Shown: positions 1-8,013, counted from the stretch's first letter. The stretch: DNA of 23,274 nucleotides from Deltaproteobacteria bacterium (GCA_018262455.1 JAGSPR010000047.1:1-23274); one strand, 5' to 3'. Numbers and translations: made by a program. Notes: generated by a model from the sequence alone, not told the origin.

Positions 1-957
1 ATGACGAAGAGCCATCGAATCCTCATCCTCGCCACCGCACTCGCCCTGCCCGCCGTGGTGGGCTGCGCCACTTCACCGACCGGTGACAGCGACTGCGCCA
101 GCACGGGGCATTGCGACGTCGTTCCGGACCCGCTGATCGCGGACTCCTTCCGCAACGGCGTCATCTTCGCCGACTTCGGCATCGAGCCGGCGATCCCAGG
201 CCAGGCGGCCTGTCTGCGTCCCGACCCGTTTGGCGCCAAGTGGGTCAAGGCGCTCGCCGGAAACTGCACCGAGCAGCTCTGGGATCTGACCGCGTGCCCG
301 GATGGCGATCTCGCCTGCGTCGTTCCGGTTTCGGGAACCGCGTTCACTGGCCAGACGAACAGCGATGGCACGTTCGATCTGCGCCGGCTGTGCCGCAATC
401 CCTCGGCCGGCAGCGAATCGGCCAAGGTGCTCGAAACGGCCGTGACCTCGGTCGCCGAATACGACGACGCGTGCAGCACGGGCTATCAGCGCAAGTTTCC
501 CCTGTCGGCCAACGGGTTCCTGTCCTTCGATCCGGGCGCGATCGGTGCGGTGTTCACGCCGAACGGCAACGTCTTCGACGGGCCTCGCGTCGACTTCACG
601 CGGCAGGCCGACAAGACGGGTACCGACCCGGGACCGATGCTCGAGATCAACAACGCCGGTGATGGGTGGAGCGAGGTGCTGATGCACGGCAAGGACTCGA
701 GCGGCGCAACGCAGACCGCCTGCCTGGTCACCGGAGACACGAGCGACGACACGAACATCTACGCCATCCTGAAGTCCGGATCGTCGCCCAAGCAATGCGC
801 CGTGTGGATCCCCAGGCGCAAGGGCCCGGTCGCCAGTGACCGGCTCCTGCTCGAAGTGGGTGGCGCGCGTGGCAAGTGCATCGGCCTGCGCGGCAGCAAG
901 CTCTCCTACGACGAGCAGGCCTGTGACGAAGGGTTCGTGCTCCTGCCGAGCCTCTGA
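1..957 (+). CDS. Cys-rich predicted lipoprotein, unknown function
   Basis: The 318-residue product starts with a complete lipoprotein signal: a basic n-region (MTKSHR), a hydrophobic stretch from about residue 7 to 20 and a lipobox ending at Cys22 (VVGC). The ATG at the first base of the window is therefore probably the true start, although the upstream DNA is not visible. The mature part has about a dozen further Cys, which suggests disulfides in an extracytoplasmic location. A short stretch near residues 116-130 (FTGQTNSDGTFDLRRL) resembles the turn of carboxypeptidase-regulatory-like repeats, but I do not recognise a full domain. The gene converges on the sigma gene at 964-1800, with 6 bp between the stop codons. 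No function is assigned. Confidence is high that it is a secreted coding gene and low on role. Confidence 0.82.
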   Translation: MTKSHRILILATALALPAVVGCATSPTGDSDCASTGHCDVVPDPLIADSFRNGVIFADFGIEPAIPGQAACLRPDPFGAKWVKALAGNCTEQLWDLTACPDGDLACVVPVSGTAFTGQTNSDGTFDLRRLCRNPSAGSESAKVLETAVTSVAEYDDACSTGYQRKFPLSANGFLSFDPGAIGAVFTPNGNVFDGPRVDFTRQADKTGTDPGPMLEINNAGDGWSEVLMHGKDSSGATQTACLVTGDTSDDTNIYAILKSGSSPKQCAVWIPRRKGPVASDRLLLEVGGARGKCIGLRGSKLSYDEQACDEGFVLLPSL

Positions 958-958
958 A

Positions 959-979
959 CGCCACTATTCGGGCGTGGCG
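959..979. terminator. Hairpin between convergent genes, possible bidirectional terminator
   Basis: CGCCAC at 959-964 pairs perfectly with GTGGCG at 974-979 around a 9-nt loop. It sits at the junction of two convergent stop codons. There is no T-run on either strand, so intrinsic termination is only a possibility. Confidence 0.3.
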
Positions 980-1800
980 GCGGCGGACCCGGCAAAGCTC
1001 CGCAGGCTCAGGCGGACGCGGCTCTGCGCGAACCGGATCAAGCTGTCGAGCTCGCGACCCACGAGCCTCGTTGTCTCGCGCAAGTGCCGCCGCGTGGCGA
1101 CGAGCAGCGCGTCGCGAGCCTTGGCAACACGCCGTGCCGCCGTGGCGCGATGGATCCGGTAGATGGCAGCGAGCTGATCGATGCCCAGGCCGTCGACGAG
1201 ATGTTGTTGCAGGACGAGCCGCTCATCGAGCTCGAGCGAATCGAGCGCCCGACGGAGCGCGCGCTCGACGGTGGCCCCGCTGTGCTGCTTGAGCAGCGCG
1301 ATCTCCGGATCCTCCGCCGAGGACGGCACGAGGCTCGTGGCGTCGTCTTCGTCGGAGACGAGGCCCGGCCGTGTCCGGTTCGCGAGCGCAGCGCGGACGG
1401 TCACCGAGCGGAGCCAGCGTCCGAGCTTGCTGCGACCTTCGTAGGACAGGATCGCCGGCCCACGCTCGCCGCCGCCGACCAGCACGTGTTTCACCACGTC
1501 CTGCACGATGTCGTCGGCGCTGTCGGGGTCCTTGGTCATCGCGCGCGCGGTCTGGTGGACGTCCGGGACGTACTCGGTCCAGAACCGCTCGAGTGCGCGC
1601 GCGCAGCCGCGACCGCAACACCAGGCCAGGTACAGGTCGCCGAGCCTCAGCTTGGCGGGGTCGATCGGCGGGTCGGCAGGGCTTCCGGTCAGTGCTTCGA
1701 GATGACGCGCGAAGTCTCCGGCGGACCCGCTCAGGCCAGGCCGTTGCTCGAGCGCCGCGTCCGCGAGCGCCCTGGCGACCTGTGCCGGATGACCAGCCAT
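964..1800 (-). CDS. RNA polymerase sigma-70-like factor (kinase-associated family), copy 1
   Basis: The 278-residue protein is an alternative sigma factor. A region-2-like helical segment lies at about residues 66-142 and includes DIVQDVV near 97-103, the usual position of the ECF D-x-x-Q-[ED] motif. A region-4 helix-turn-helix lies at about 195-233 (IDQLAAIYRIHRATAARRV). Roughly 65 extra residues precede region 2 and about 45 follow the HTH, unlike ordinary ECF factors of about 180-200 residues. This matches the sigma family I recall as TIGR03001 (Sig-70_gmx1), known from Myxococcota and Gemmata and often encoded beside Ser/Thr kinases. It is divergent from the zinc-finger kinase at 1829, with only 28 bp between start codons. 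It is a paralogue of the sigma gene at 18014-18907. No Shine-Dalgarno sits at normal distance from the ATG; a GGAGG on this strand (1824-1828) is over 20 nt upstream. Confidence 0.85.
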   Translation of the reverse strand: MAGHPAQVARALADAALEQRPGLSGSAGDFARHLEALTGSPADPPIDPAKLRLGDLYLAWCCGRGCARALERFWTEYVPDVHQTARAMTKDPDSADDIVQDVVKHVLVGGGERGPAILSYEGRSKLGRWLRSVTVRAALANRTRPGLVSDEDDATSLVPSSAEDPEIALLKQHSGATVERALRRALDSLELDERLVLQQHLVDGLGIDQLAAIYRIHRATAARRVAKARDALLVATRRHLRETTRLVGRELDSLIRFAQSRVRLSLRSFAGSAAATPE

Positions 1801-1828
1801 CGGGGTACCATTATCCAGGTTTTCCTCC
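1801..1828. promoter_or_regulatory. 28-bp divergent start region between sigma factor and kinase
   Basis: Only 28 bp separate the ATG of the sigma gene (minus, 1800) from the GTG of the kinase gene (plus, 1829). No plus-strand Shine-Dalgarno is visible before the GTG. The minus strand carries GGAGG at 1824-1828, too far from the ATG but well placed for an in-frame CTG at 1818-1816. Promoters for each gene must lie partly inside the other, or transcripts are leaderless. Confidence 0.4.
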
Positions 1829-4780
1829 GTGAGTGACCGGCTAATCGCCCCCGGGTGCCTGAGCGACGAGGCCGCTGCCGCCCTCGTCGAGGGATGCGCG
1901 TCGACGAGCGAGCGCGCCGCCGCCGAGCACCATCTCGCGACCTGCGTCGGGTGCCGCCGCCTGGTGAGCGAGCTGATCCACCTCGAAGGCGTCGCGCCCG
2001 ACCTTCGCGCGAGCGTGATGCCCGCGCCACTCGACGACAGCGGGGAGCTCGCCGCCGGGACGCCTCGCCCGGCTGGCGCGGTGCTGAGCGCGGGTGATTC
2101 GGTCGGCCGATACGTGATCCAGCATCAGCTCGGCGCCGGCGGGATGGGCATCGTGTACGCCGGCTACGATCCCGAGCTCGATCGCCGCATCGCCATCAAG
2201 ATCCTGCGCCCCGAGTTGCTCGAGGCAGTCGGCGGCGCGCAGAGCCGGCTTCGCGCCGAAGCTCGCGCGATGGCGCGCCTGCACCATCCGAACGTGGTTC
2301 AAGTTCATGACGTCGGGGTCGACGGTGAGCAGGTCTACATCGCGATGGAGTACATCGACGGTGAGGACCTCGCGACGTTCTCGGCCCGACACCGCGCCGC
2401 CGGCGACTGGCGTCCGATCCTGAGGGCCTGCATCGAAGCAGGGCAGGGGCTCGCTGCGGCTCACGCGGCGGGCCTCGTGCACCGCGACTTCAAACCGAGC
2501 AACGTCCTGTGCGCCCGTGACGGCCGGGTCGTCGTCGTGGATTTCGGCCTGACCCGGATCGATGTTGCGGCGGTGGCTCAGGCGGGACCATCGCTGTCGA
2601 CCGCGGCCGGGACGGCGGCCTACGCTGCCCCGGAGCAAGTCGCCGGTATCGCGAGCGACGCGCGCAGCGACCAGTTCAGCTTCTGCGTCACCATGCGCGA
2701 GTGCTTGCTCGGGAACCAGCCGGGCGCACCCGACGCGTCGCCCCGCAGCCCGACGCTGCCGTCGAGCGTGACTCCCGGGGCCGAGCGCGTGATCGCGGTC
2801 GATGCCGGGACCGTGAGCCCGCCGAGCAGCGCGCGAGTCCCGGCATCGATCCGCATCGCGATCGCGCGCGGCGCGAGCCGAGAGCGGGACGCGCGCTTCC
2901 CGTCGATGATGGTCCTGATCGGCGTGCTCGCGCGCGATGCGCAACGGCGGCCTTGGCGGCGCGCCCGCGTCGCGATCGCCCTGGCGAGCGCCATGCTGGC
3001 CGGGTTTGCGGTCGCCGTGTATGCGACGTCGGGAGGCGCGAGCGGCGCGAGCCGTGAGGTCGACGGCGTGGCAGTGCCCGCGACGCGCATGCTCGTTCAG
3101 GATCTCGCGATGGATGAAACCCCGTACGGGGCCGACGATACGCGGGCGCGCGCGATCGCGGACGTCCTGTCGATCCTGCTCCGCGACTATCCCTCGATCT
3201 CGCCGACCGGACCTCAGCCGGTGATCGAGAGCGACTGGCGCGTCGTCGACCGGATCGATCCCCTCGACCCTCAGAGAGCCGAGCGCTGGGACCGCTGGTG
3301 GAGCGCCGCGGCACGCCGGCTGGGTGTCGCCTACCGCGTGCGCGGGACCTTCGCGGAGCGGGACGACTCGGTGACCATCACCCTCGGCATCGTGGACGTC
3401 CGCACCGGGGAGACCGTGCACGCGATCACGAAGACGGGGCCGGTCGGCGAGACGGCGCAGCTGATGCGCGAGCTCGCGAGCTGGATCGCACAGCAGGTGC
3501 GCCCGGGCGCGCTCGCTCACTCGACCCTTGCGCCGGAGGTCCGCGCGCGCGAGCTCATCGAGCGCGGGACCAGGTACATGTCCCAGCGCCGCTGGCTCGC
3601 GGCCCGTCCGTACTTCGAGCAGGCGGTGGAGGTCGATCCAGATCTGTTCGAAGCGTGGCGCGCGGTGGCTTCGATCTATGCCTGGACGCTCGCGCCCGAG
3701 CCGGTGCTCGCGCACGCCATGGAGCGCGCCAGCGCGCTGGCGCCCCAGGCCGGGACGAAGCAGCTCTGGCGCGGCGCCTCGCAGTACCTGCACGGCGAGT
3801 TCGGACAGGCGGTCGTCACGCTGTCCGCGCTCGAGGCCGGAGACCTCGAGGCCGATCGCGGCGAGCTCGACTACTACCTCGGCGAGGCGCTCTATCACGA
3901 CGGACGGTATGCAGAGGGGGTCGCGCACCTCGTGCGGCTGCTCGAGACGTTCGACCCGAGGCAGCGCGCCGGGTCGGAATCAACCGTGTGGCCCGTCGCG
4001 GTCCACCTCGGCGAGTACGCGCTCGGCCACCGGGAGCTCGAGGGGGCGATCCAGTATCTGCTGCTGCAGAAGCAGTCGCTCGGTCCGGTCAAGCTCGCGC
4101 GCGGCGAGTACGAAGCGCTCGCCAAGAGCGACGACCGGCCGTTCAGCGGATACGCGGCCCTGGTGCTCGAGCGGCCTCCGAGCGCCGTGGACGAGCTCAC
4201 GCTCCGCAACGAGCCCGGTTACGCGATCGCCCTCGCGGCTGGCGCAGGAGATCTCGCGGCAGCGCGGCGTGAGCTCGCGCGCTGGTGGGAGAAGGTCCGT
4301 GCCCAGCCGCCGAGCGTCCATTGGTCGTACGAAGTTGGGCTCGCGCTGGAGGTGCTGATCGCGGCGGGCATGGCCGACGAGGCCCGACAGGTGATCGAGG
4401 TCGCGCGCGAGCGCGCCACCGGGAGGGCGATCGGGACCGTGCTCCGGGCCTCGATCCTGCTGGCCCCGTTGATCGGCTCGCCGAAGACGTTTCCGCGCGA
4501 CGGCATGACGACGCGCACGGCACGGCTCGCCACGGCGATCGAGGCGGAGCTGGCCGGCGATCGCGCGCGCGCGGTCGCGCTGCTGTCCGAGCTCGTCGGC
4601 GATCCGGGCCCATCCTGGGACTATCCCGAACGCGTCGCGCTCGCGCGCAACCTGCACGCACTCGGACGCACGCGCGAGCTTCGCGAGCGTTGCGCCGATC
4701 TCTCGCACCCCGCGGTGTTTCGGCTCGCGTTCCTGCCCGCGCGCCACGCGTGCCGCCAGCTGCTCGGCACGGTCCCGTAG
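1829..4780 (+). CDS. Membrane Ser/Thr protein kinase with N-terminal anti-sigma-type zinc finger, TolB-like and TPR sensor region
   Basis: The 983-residue protein is a multi-domain receptor kinase. Residues 9-50 form a zinc-binding anti-sigma-like finger (H35-x3-C39-x2-C42). The kinase domain runs from about 95 to 370: glycine loop GAGGMG at 102-107, Lys124, Glu144, HRD at 218-220 with Lys222 and Asn225, DFG at 238-240 and APE at 267-269, so it should be active. A Pro/Ser-rich insert (about 298-340) interrupts the C-lobe. One membrane span lies at about 379-399. After it, residues about 418-560 resemble the TolB-like N-terminal domain (RLGVAYRVRGTFAERDDSV), followed by degenerate TPR helices from about 570. 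The N-terminus is predicted cytoplasmic and the C-terminus outside. It starts at GTG 1829, because the zinc finger begins directly after. With its divergent sigma neighbour, the finger suggests direct control of that factor; this is inference. Confidence 0.9.
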   Translation: MSDRLIAPGCLSDEAAAALVEGCASTSERAAAEHHLATCVGCRRLVSELIHLEGVAPDLRASVMPAPLDDSGELAAGTPRPAGAVLSAGDSVGRYVIQHQLGAGGMGIVYAGYDPELDRRIAIKILRPELLEAVGGAQSRLRAEARAMARLHHPNVVQVHDVGVDGEQVYIAMEYIDGEDLATFSARHRAAGDWRPILRACIEAGQGLAAAHAAGLVHRDFKPSNVLCARDGRVVVVDFGLTRIDVAAVAQAGPSLSTAAGTAAYAAPEQVAGIASDARSDQFSFCVTMRECLLGNQPGAPDASPRSPTLPSSVTPGAERVIAVDAGTVSPPSSARVPASIRIAIARGASRERDARFPSMMVLIGVLARDAQRRPWRRARVAIALASAMLAGFAVAVYATSGGASGASREVDGVAVPATRMLVQDLAMDETPYGADDTRARAIADVLSILLRDYPSISPTGPQPVIESDWRVVDRIDPLDPQRAERWDRWWSAAARRLGVAYRVRGTFAERDDSVTITLGIVDVRTGETVHAITKTGPVGETAQLMRELASWIAQQVRPGALAHSTLAPEVRARELIERGTRYMSQRRWLAARPYFEQAVEVDPDLFEAWRAVASIYAWTLAPEPVLAHAMERASALAPQAGTKQLWRGASQYLHGEFGQAVVTLSALEAGDLEADRGELDYYLGEALYHDGRYAEGVAHLVRLLETFDPRQRAGSESTVWPVAVHLGEYALGHRELEGAIQYLLLQKQSLGPVKLARGEYEALAKSDDRPFSGYAALVLERPPSAVDELTLRNEPGYAIALAAGAGDLAAARRELARWWEKVRAQPPSVHWSYEVGLALEVLIAAGMADEARQVIEVARERATGRAIGTVLRASILLAPLIGSPKTFPRDGMTTRTARLATAIEAELAGDRARAVALLSELVGDPGPSWDYPERVALARNLHALGRTRELRERCADLSHPAVFRLAFLPARHACRQLLGTVP

Positions 4781-4794
4781 CTACGTGGCACCGT
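4769..4794. terminator. Imperfect hairpin at convergent gene ends
   Basis: ACGGT at 4769-4773 pairs with ACCGT at 4790-4794. Inner pairs include CC/GG and the palindrome GTAGCTAC (4777-4784), with a small bulge. It covers the kinase stop codon and faces the convergent lipoprotein gene that ends at 4800. There is no T-run, so it is only a possible bidirectional terminator. Confidence 0.25.
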
Positions 4795-4799
4795 CGCGA

Positions 4800-5627
4800 T
4801 CACGGACAGGTCGTGAGCGGTGCCGCGCCGGCATTGCCGACGGCGATCGTCCCGCTGCCCGTCACGGTCTCCGCGCCGCACAGCGCGTTCGCGAGCAGCA
4901 CGCCATCGCTCCCCTCCGAGGTGATCGCGCCGTCGACGCGCGAGAAGCTGAGCCCGACGCCGCTGGCCGGGATCGTCAGGTTACCCGTGATATGGGTGCC
5001 GCGGATCCGGCCGTTGCTGCCGGACACCGTCACGTTGCCCTGGACCACGACGCGCCCGCCGAGCGCACCCTCGCCGAACAGCGTGACGCGGCTGCCCCCG
5101 AAGTCGAGATCGCCGACGTACTGGCCGCCCGCGAAGAACACGATGCGATCGCTGACCTTGAGCGCGTCGTTGACCTGCGCGTTGGACATCGACGGGTCGA
5201 GCATGACCGCCTGGTCGGTCTTGTAGTCGACCTCGACCATGGTCTGCGCCTGGGTGGCATCGGTCGCGATCGCGAGCTCTCGCAGCGAGCCGTTCGCGAT
5301 GCTCACGGGGATCGTGCCGGTGACGCCGGTGCCGGTCACGGTGATCGTGCGCATGCCGGCGGTCACGGGCGCGAGCACCGCGATGCCGGTCGCATCGGTG
5401 GTAGCGGTCACGCCGTCGTCGGTCGTGAGCGTGACACCCGCGCGGGTGGTGCCGGGCTGCGCGATCGTCTGGCTGTTGGCGTCGTTGATCGTCGGGTTCA
5501 CCACGACGACGATCGCGGTCGTGCCGAACGGGACGTTGGCCGGATCGTTCGCGTCCGGCGGCGTGCTGCTGCCCGAGCCACCGCACGCGGCAGCCGTGAT
5601 GAGACCGAGTAAAGCGAGTCTTGTCAT
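4800..5627 (-). CDS. Predicted lipoprotein with Ig-like and beta-helix-like regions
   Basis: The product has 275 residues. The signal peptide is short and ends at Cys15 (TAAACGG), followed by a Gly/Ser/Pro linker, so it is a predicted lipoprotein. Residues about 35-125 look like an Ig or carboxypeptidase-regulatory-like beta-sandwich (TTDATGIAVLAPVTAGMRTI). Residues about 145-250 are short Gly-Asn-Val strands with turns (VVVQGNVTVSGSNGRIRGTH), typical of right-handed parallel beta-helix or pectate-lyase-like folds. No catalytic residues can be named, so a structural or binding role is as likely as an enzymatic one. It converges on the kinase gene (19 bp between ends). Its ATG overlaps the TGA of a small upstream minus-strand frame (5624-5803), which may be translationally coupled. 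Confidence 0.8.
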   Translation of the reverse strand: MTRLALLGLITAAACGGSGSSTPPDANDPANVPFGTTAIVVVVNPTINDANSQTIAQPGTTRAGVTLTTDDGVTATTDATGIAVLAPVTAGMRTITVTGTGVTGTIPVSIANGSLRELAIATDATQAQTMVEVDYKTDQAVMLDPSMSNAQVNDALKVSDRIVFFAGGQYVGDLDFGGSRVTLFGEGALGGRVVVQGNVTVSGSNGRIRGTHITGNLTIPASGVGLSFSRVDGAITSEGSDGVLLANALCGAETVTGSGTIAVGNAGAAPLTTCP

Positions 5628-5803
5628 CTGACGATCTTCGCATCGCCGCGAGGCGAAGTCCTGTTCCGCGCGAGCTCCTTGCGGGTGAGATCACGTACGA
5701 AGCGTGCACAGCGCGGTTCGCCGACATAGGCGACGAGCCCGGACCGTCCGGGATCCCGACGCTCGGTACGCAGCTGTCGGTGCGTGCAGGGAGAGGGCGC
5801 CAT
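5624..5803 (-). CDS. Possible small ORF overlapping the start of the beta-helix lipoprotein
   Basis: A 59-residue Arg-rich reading frame (MAPSPCTHRQLRTERRD near the start) ends in a TGA that overlaps the ATG of the lipoprotein gene (ATGA, 5627-5624). Such overlaps are typical of translationally coupled genes. The third-position G/C share is roughly 70% where I counted codons, lower than the clear genes here, and no strong ribosome site precedes the ATG at 5803. I recognise no family. It may be a remnant or chance frame. Confidence 0.22.
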   Translation of the reverse strand: MAPSPCTHRQLRTERRDPGRSGLVAYVGEPRCARFVRDLTRKELARNRTSPRGDAKIVR

Positions 5804-5966
5804 GTAGCACCGACGGCTCGTCGATCACCCGGGCAGCAGCGTCACGCCTCCAATGTCGGGTGCGCAGGATCCGTTCAGCGTGGCGTGTGCAACCTGCCGT
5901 GTTCTCGCGGATGAGCCCGGTCCACGTCGTGCACACGCCAGCTTCGTGCGATCGGGAGGTCCTTCG
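5628..5966. other. 339-bp mostly non-coding gap
   Basis: This gap separates the divergent lipoprotein (minus) and barrel (plus) genes. It contains the doubtful small minus-strand frame at 5624-5803. On the same strand, a frame ending at the TGA 5827-5825 has a protein-like tail (HATLNGSCAPDIGGVTLLPG) but runs antisense into the barrel gene. Both may be debris of a decayed gene. No clear promoter or RNA gene was seen. A GGAGGT at 5955-5960 serves the downstream gene. Confidence 0.3.
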
Positions 5967-6647
5967 ATGTTGCTCCGTTCAGGATGTGCCGTTGCGATGC
6001 TGCTCGTCGCTGCCGTTGCCGCGCGCGCCGATCCCCCAGCCGACCCGAAGGACAAGACGTCCTGGGGAATGGCCGCGAAGGTTCGCCGCTCGTACGCGAC
6101 CCCCGGGGTGCAGCGCCTGCTCATGGGGGACACGCCGGGCACCGCGACGATGGATGGCGCGGGGATCGATTTCGCACGGCGAAATGGATCCACCGAGCTC
6201 GTGTTCGGGTTCGGCTACGATCGCCTCGACGCGAAGGAGGGCTATTACCTCGAGAAGGGTGGTGATCCGTTGGTCGCGGGCAAGGTCGACTATGTCACCT
6301 TCGACCACCCTCGCTGGTACACCGTCGAGGTGACCGTCGTCGGCCATGCAAAGATTCACAAGTTCCTCGAGTTTCGCTACGGTGCAGGCATCGGGGTCGG
6401 GCTGATCCGCGGCACGGTCCGGAAGACCGACGCCTTGTGCACCGGGCCGTCGCTCCAGCAGGAGTGCATGCCGGATCCGATGGGCGTGGAGATCGACAAG
6501 CCCGCCAACATCCCGCCGGTGCTGCCCGTGCTCAACGCACTGGTCGGTCTGCAGCTCCGACCGTTCAACTGGCTCCACATTCACCTCGACGCGGGCATCC
6601 ATACCGCGCCCTACGTCGGCCTCGGCGTCAGCCTCTACCTCTGGTAG
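5967..6647 (+). CDS. Predicted small outer-membrane beta-barrel protein
   Basis: The start is set at ATG 5967 because GGAGGT lies 6 nt upstream and a clean signal peptide begins there (MLLRSGCAVAMLLVAAVAARA, cleavage near residue 21). The frame stays open upstream to 5853, but that extension is not signal-like. The 226-residue product has alternating amphipathic strands (TELVFGFGYDRLD, KFLEFRYGAGIGVGLIRG, LQLRPFNWLHIHLDAGIH) and ends in an aromatic residue in a strand (GVSLYLW). That is the usual C-terminal signature of outer-membrane barrels. Two Cys in the central loop (CTGPSLQQEC) could form a disulfide. No substrate or family can be named. The barrel call is inference from the strand pattern and terminus. 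Confidence 0.72.
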   Translation: MLLRSGCAVAMLLVAAVAARADPPADPKDKTSWGMAAKVRRSYATPGVQRLLMGDTPGTATMDGAGIDFARRNGSTELVFGFGYDRLDAKEGYYLEKGGDPLVAGKVDYVTFDHPRWYTVEVTVVGHAKIHKFLEFRYGAGIGVGLIRGTVRKTDALCTGPSLQQECMPDPMGVEIDKPANIPPVLPVLNALVGLQLRPFNWLHIHLDAGIHTAPYVGLGVSLYLW

Positions 6648-6751
6648 TCGAGTCCACGACGCTCGCAGCGGCCGCTCGGGTGTCCGACCGCAAGAGGACG
6701 ATCCACAGGACCGCGTCCTCGTCCGGCTCCCATCGAGCGTATGCTCGGGGC

Positions 6752-7786
6752 ATGCAACCTGTCTCAGCTGTCGTGCTGACCTCGGTGCTGACCTCGGTGC
6801 TGACCGCCCTCGCTGGCTGCTCGGGCTCGCTCGACAATGGCAGCGACCCGTCGGATGCTACCTCCGACGCCGCCCTGCCGCCGTTCTCGTGCACGCTGGA
6901 CACCGCAACGCCGATCCTGGAGCCGACACTGTCGCTCCACCCGCTCGCGGTGATGGCGGGTCAGACGGTGACGTTCTCGCTGTACAGCGGCAACACCAGC
7001 GTCGGGGAGGCGCCACCCCTGCGCGCGCGCGTCGTCGATCGCAACGGGACTCGCGAGGTCGAGCCGTCGATGATCGTCGGCGGGCCAGCCGTCTACTACT
7101 TCTCGATCGCAGACCTCGCCGAAGGTGAGAGCTGCGTCGCGATCCTGCGCGGCGACGCGGTCGAGGCCGTGCACAAGCTCGAGGTCGGCCCGGCCGTGCC
7201 GGTGCCCCGGGGCGACGGGGTGTGGAAGATCACCCGTCACCACCAGTGGACGTGCGACGAACAGCCGACGTTCGGCAACCTGCTGAACGTCGAGGTGGCG
7301 GACGAGCAGGGGGCGCCCGTCGCGGACGCCGTGGTCGCGCTCCGGTTCACCGACGACGCGGTGTTCCCGATCAAGCCCGACACCACCGCGCTGACGTTCG
7401 CCGACAGCCCGCACCCGAAGATGATGACCACCGGCGCGGATGGTCACGCCGCGCTGGTGACCCCGTGGGGCGAAGGGATCCGTAGCCCGATCGATCATCG
7501 ACCATCGCTGGCGGTCTTTCAGCTCGCGATCGCCGGCGGCGCGTCCGATGTCGCCACCGAGATCTCGACCGGGCTGTGGGAGACCGACCCGAGCGGATGC
7601 AACTTCTGCAACCGCACAGCGGTCAACGTCTACGGCCACTGGAGCTACACGATCCGGTTCCAGCGCGATCGCGCGGCCACCGAGATCTGCGACGTGCCGA
7701 CCGATCACGCCGGTCAGAGCGCATGCACGATCCAGCACTTCTATCACGACCCCGCGCGGCCTTCGTGTCGCCCGGTTGCCCCCTGA
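6752..7786 (+). CDS. Predicted Cys-containing lipoprotein with Ig-like domain
   Basis: The start is placed at ATG 6752, where a lipoprotein signal peptide begins and ends at Cys23 (TALAGCSG); a longer in-frame reading from 6437 overlaps the barrel gene and is unlikely. The mature 322 residues include two beta-sandwich-like stretches, one near 45-150 and one near 165-280. The second shows the pattern of invasin or carboxypeptidase-regulatory Ig-like domains (ADEQGAPVADAVVALRFTDD, then TTGADGHAALVTPWG). A C-terminal part holds a Cys pair (GCNFCN) and further Cys, likely disulfides. The signal peptide's hydrophobic core is encoded by a 12-bp tandem repeat (6773-6805). No family is recognised. 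It lies 104 bp after the barrel gene on the same strand. Confidence 0.8.
   Translation: MQPVSAVVLTSVLTSVLTALAGCSGSLDNGSDPSDATSDAALPPFSCTLDTATPILEPTLSLHPLAVMAGQTVTFSLYSGNTSVGEAPPLRARVVDRNGTREVEPSMIVGGPAVYYFSIADLAEGESCVAILRGDAVEAVHKLEVGPAVPVPRGDGVWKITRHHQWTCDEQPTFGNLLNVEVADEQGAPVADAVVALRFTDDAVFPIKPDTTALTFADSPHPKMMTTGADGHAALVTPWGEGIRSPIDHRPSLAVFQLAIAGGASDVATEISTGLWETDPSGCNFCNRTAVNVYGHWSYTIRFQRDRAATEICDVPTDHAGQSACTIQHFYHDPARPSCRPVAP
6773..6805 (+). repeat. 12-bp tandem repeat inside a signal peptide
   Basis: GTGCTGACCTCG occurs at 6773-6784 and 6785-6796, followed by a 9-bp partial copy (GTGCTGACC) at 6797-6805. It encodes the repeating LTSV unit in the hydrophobic core of the lipoprotein signal peptide. 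Each 12-bp change would keep frame and alter core length by four residues. Confidence 0.85.
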
Positions 7787-8013
7787 ACCACTCGAGCGAT
7801 CGCTCGATGGCGCGCGCTTCGGAGTGACCAGGCACGCATCAGAACCGCGAGAATCGGAGCGCTGCCGGTGGGTCTCCGGAGCGTCGCGTTGCGCTGCGTC
7901 ACGTCGTCCCAGGTCTTCATCTTCGCGCGACTTGGTGAGACTCCCCCCCCATGAGTGGGCGTCCAGACCACCCAAACAGTGTGAGCAAACTTCAGGTTCC
8001 GATAACTTGCGGC
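7787..8013. other. Non-coding stretch between lipoprotein genes
   Basis: Besides the palindrome at 7792-7807, this stretch has a run of eight C at 7943-7950 and is less G/C-rich near its right end. A frame that opens at 7951 is continuous with the next gene but does not encode a signal peptide until ATG 8077, so it is treated as non-coding. Confidence 0.4.
7792..7807. repeat. 16-bp perfect palindrome just after a stop codon
   Basis: TCGAGCGATCGCTCGA is a perfect 16-bp inverted repeat with no loop, 5 bp after the lipoprotein stop. It contains the octamer GCGATCGC. It has no T-run, so it may be an operator-like site, a weak terminator element or chance. Confidence 0.45.

Noticed and set aside
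1841..3928. A 695-codon minus-strand open frame
   Set aside because: Antisense shadow of the first kinase, whose catalytic motifs are all in the plus frame.
5853..5966. Upstream extension of the barrel protein
   Set aside because: The ribosome site and signal peptide both point to ATG 5967; the extension is Cys/Arg-rich and not signal-like.
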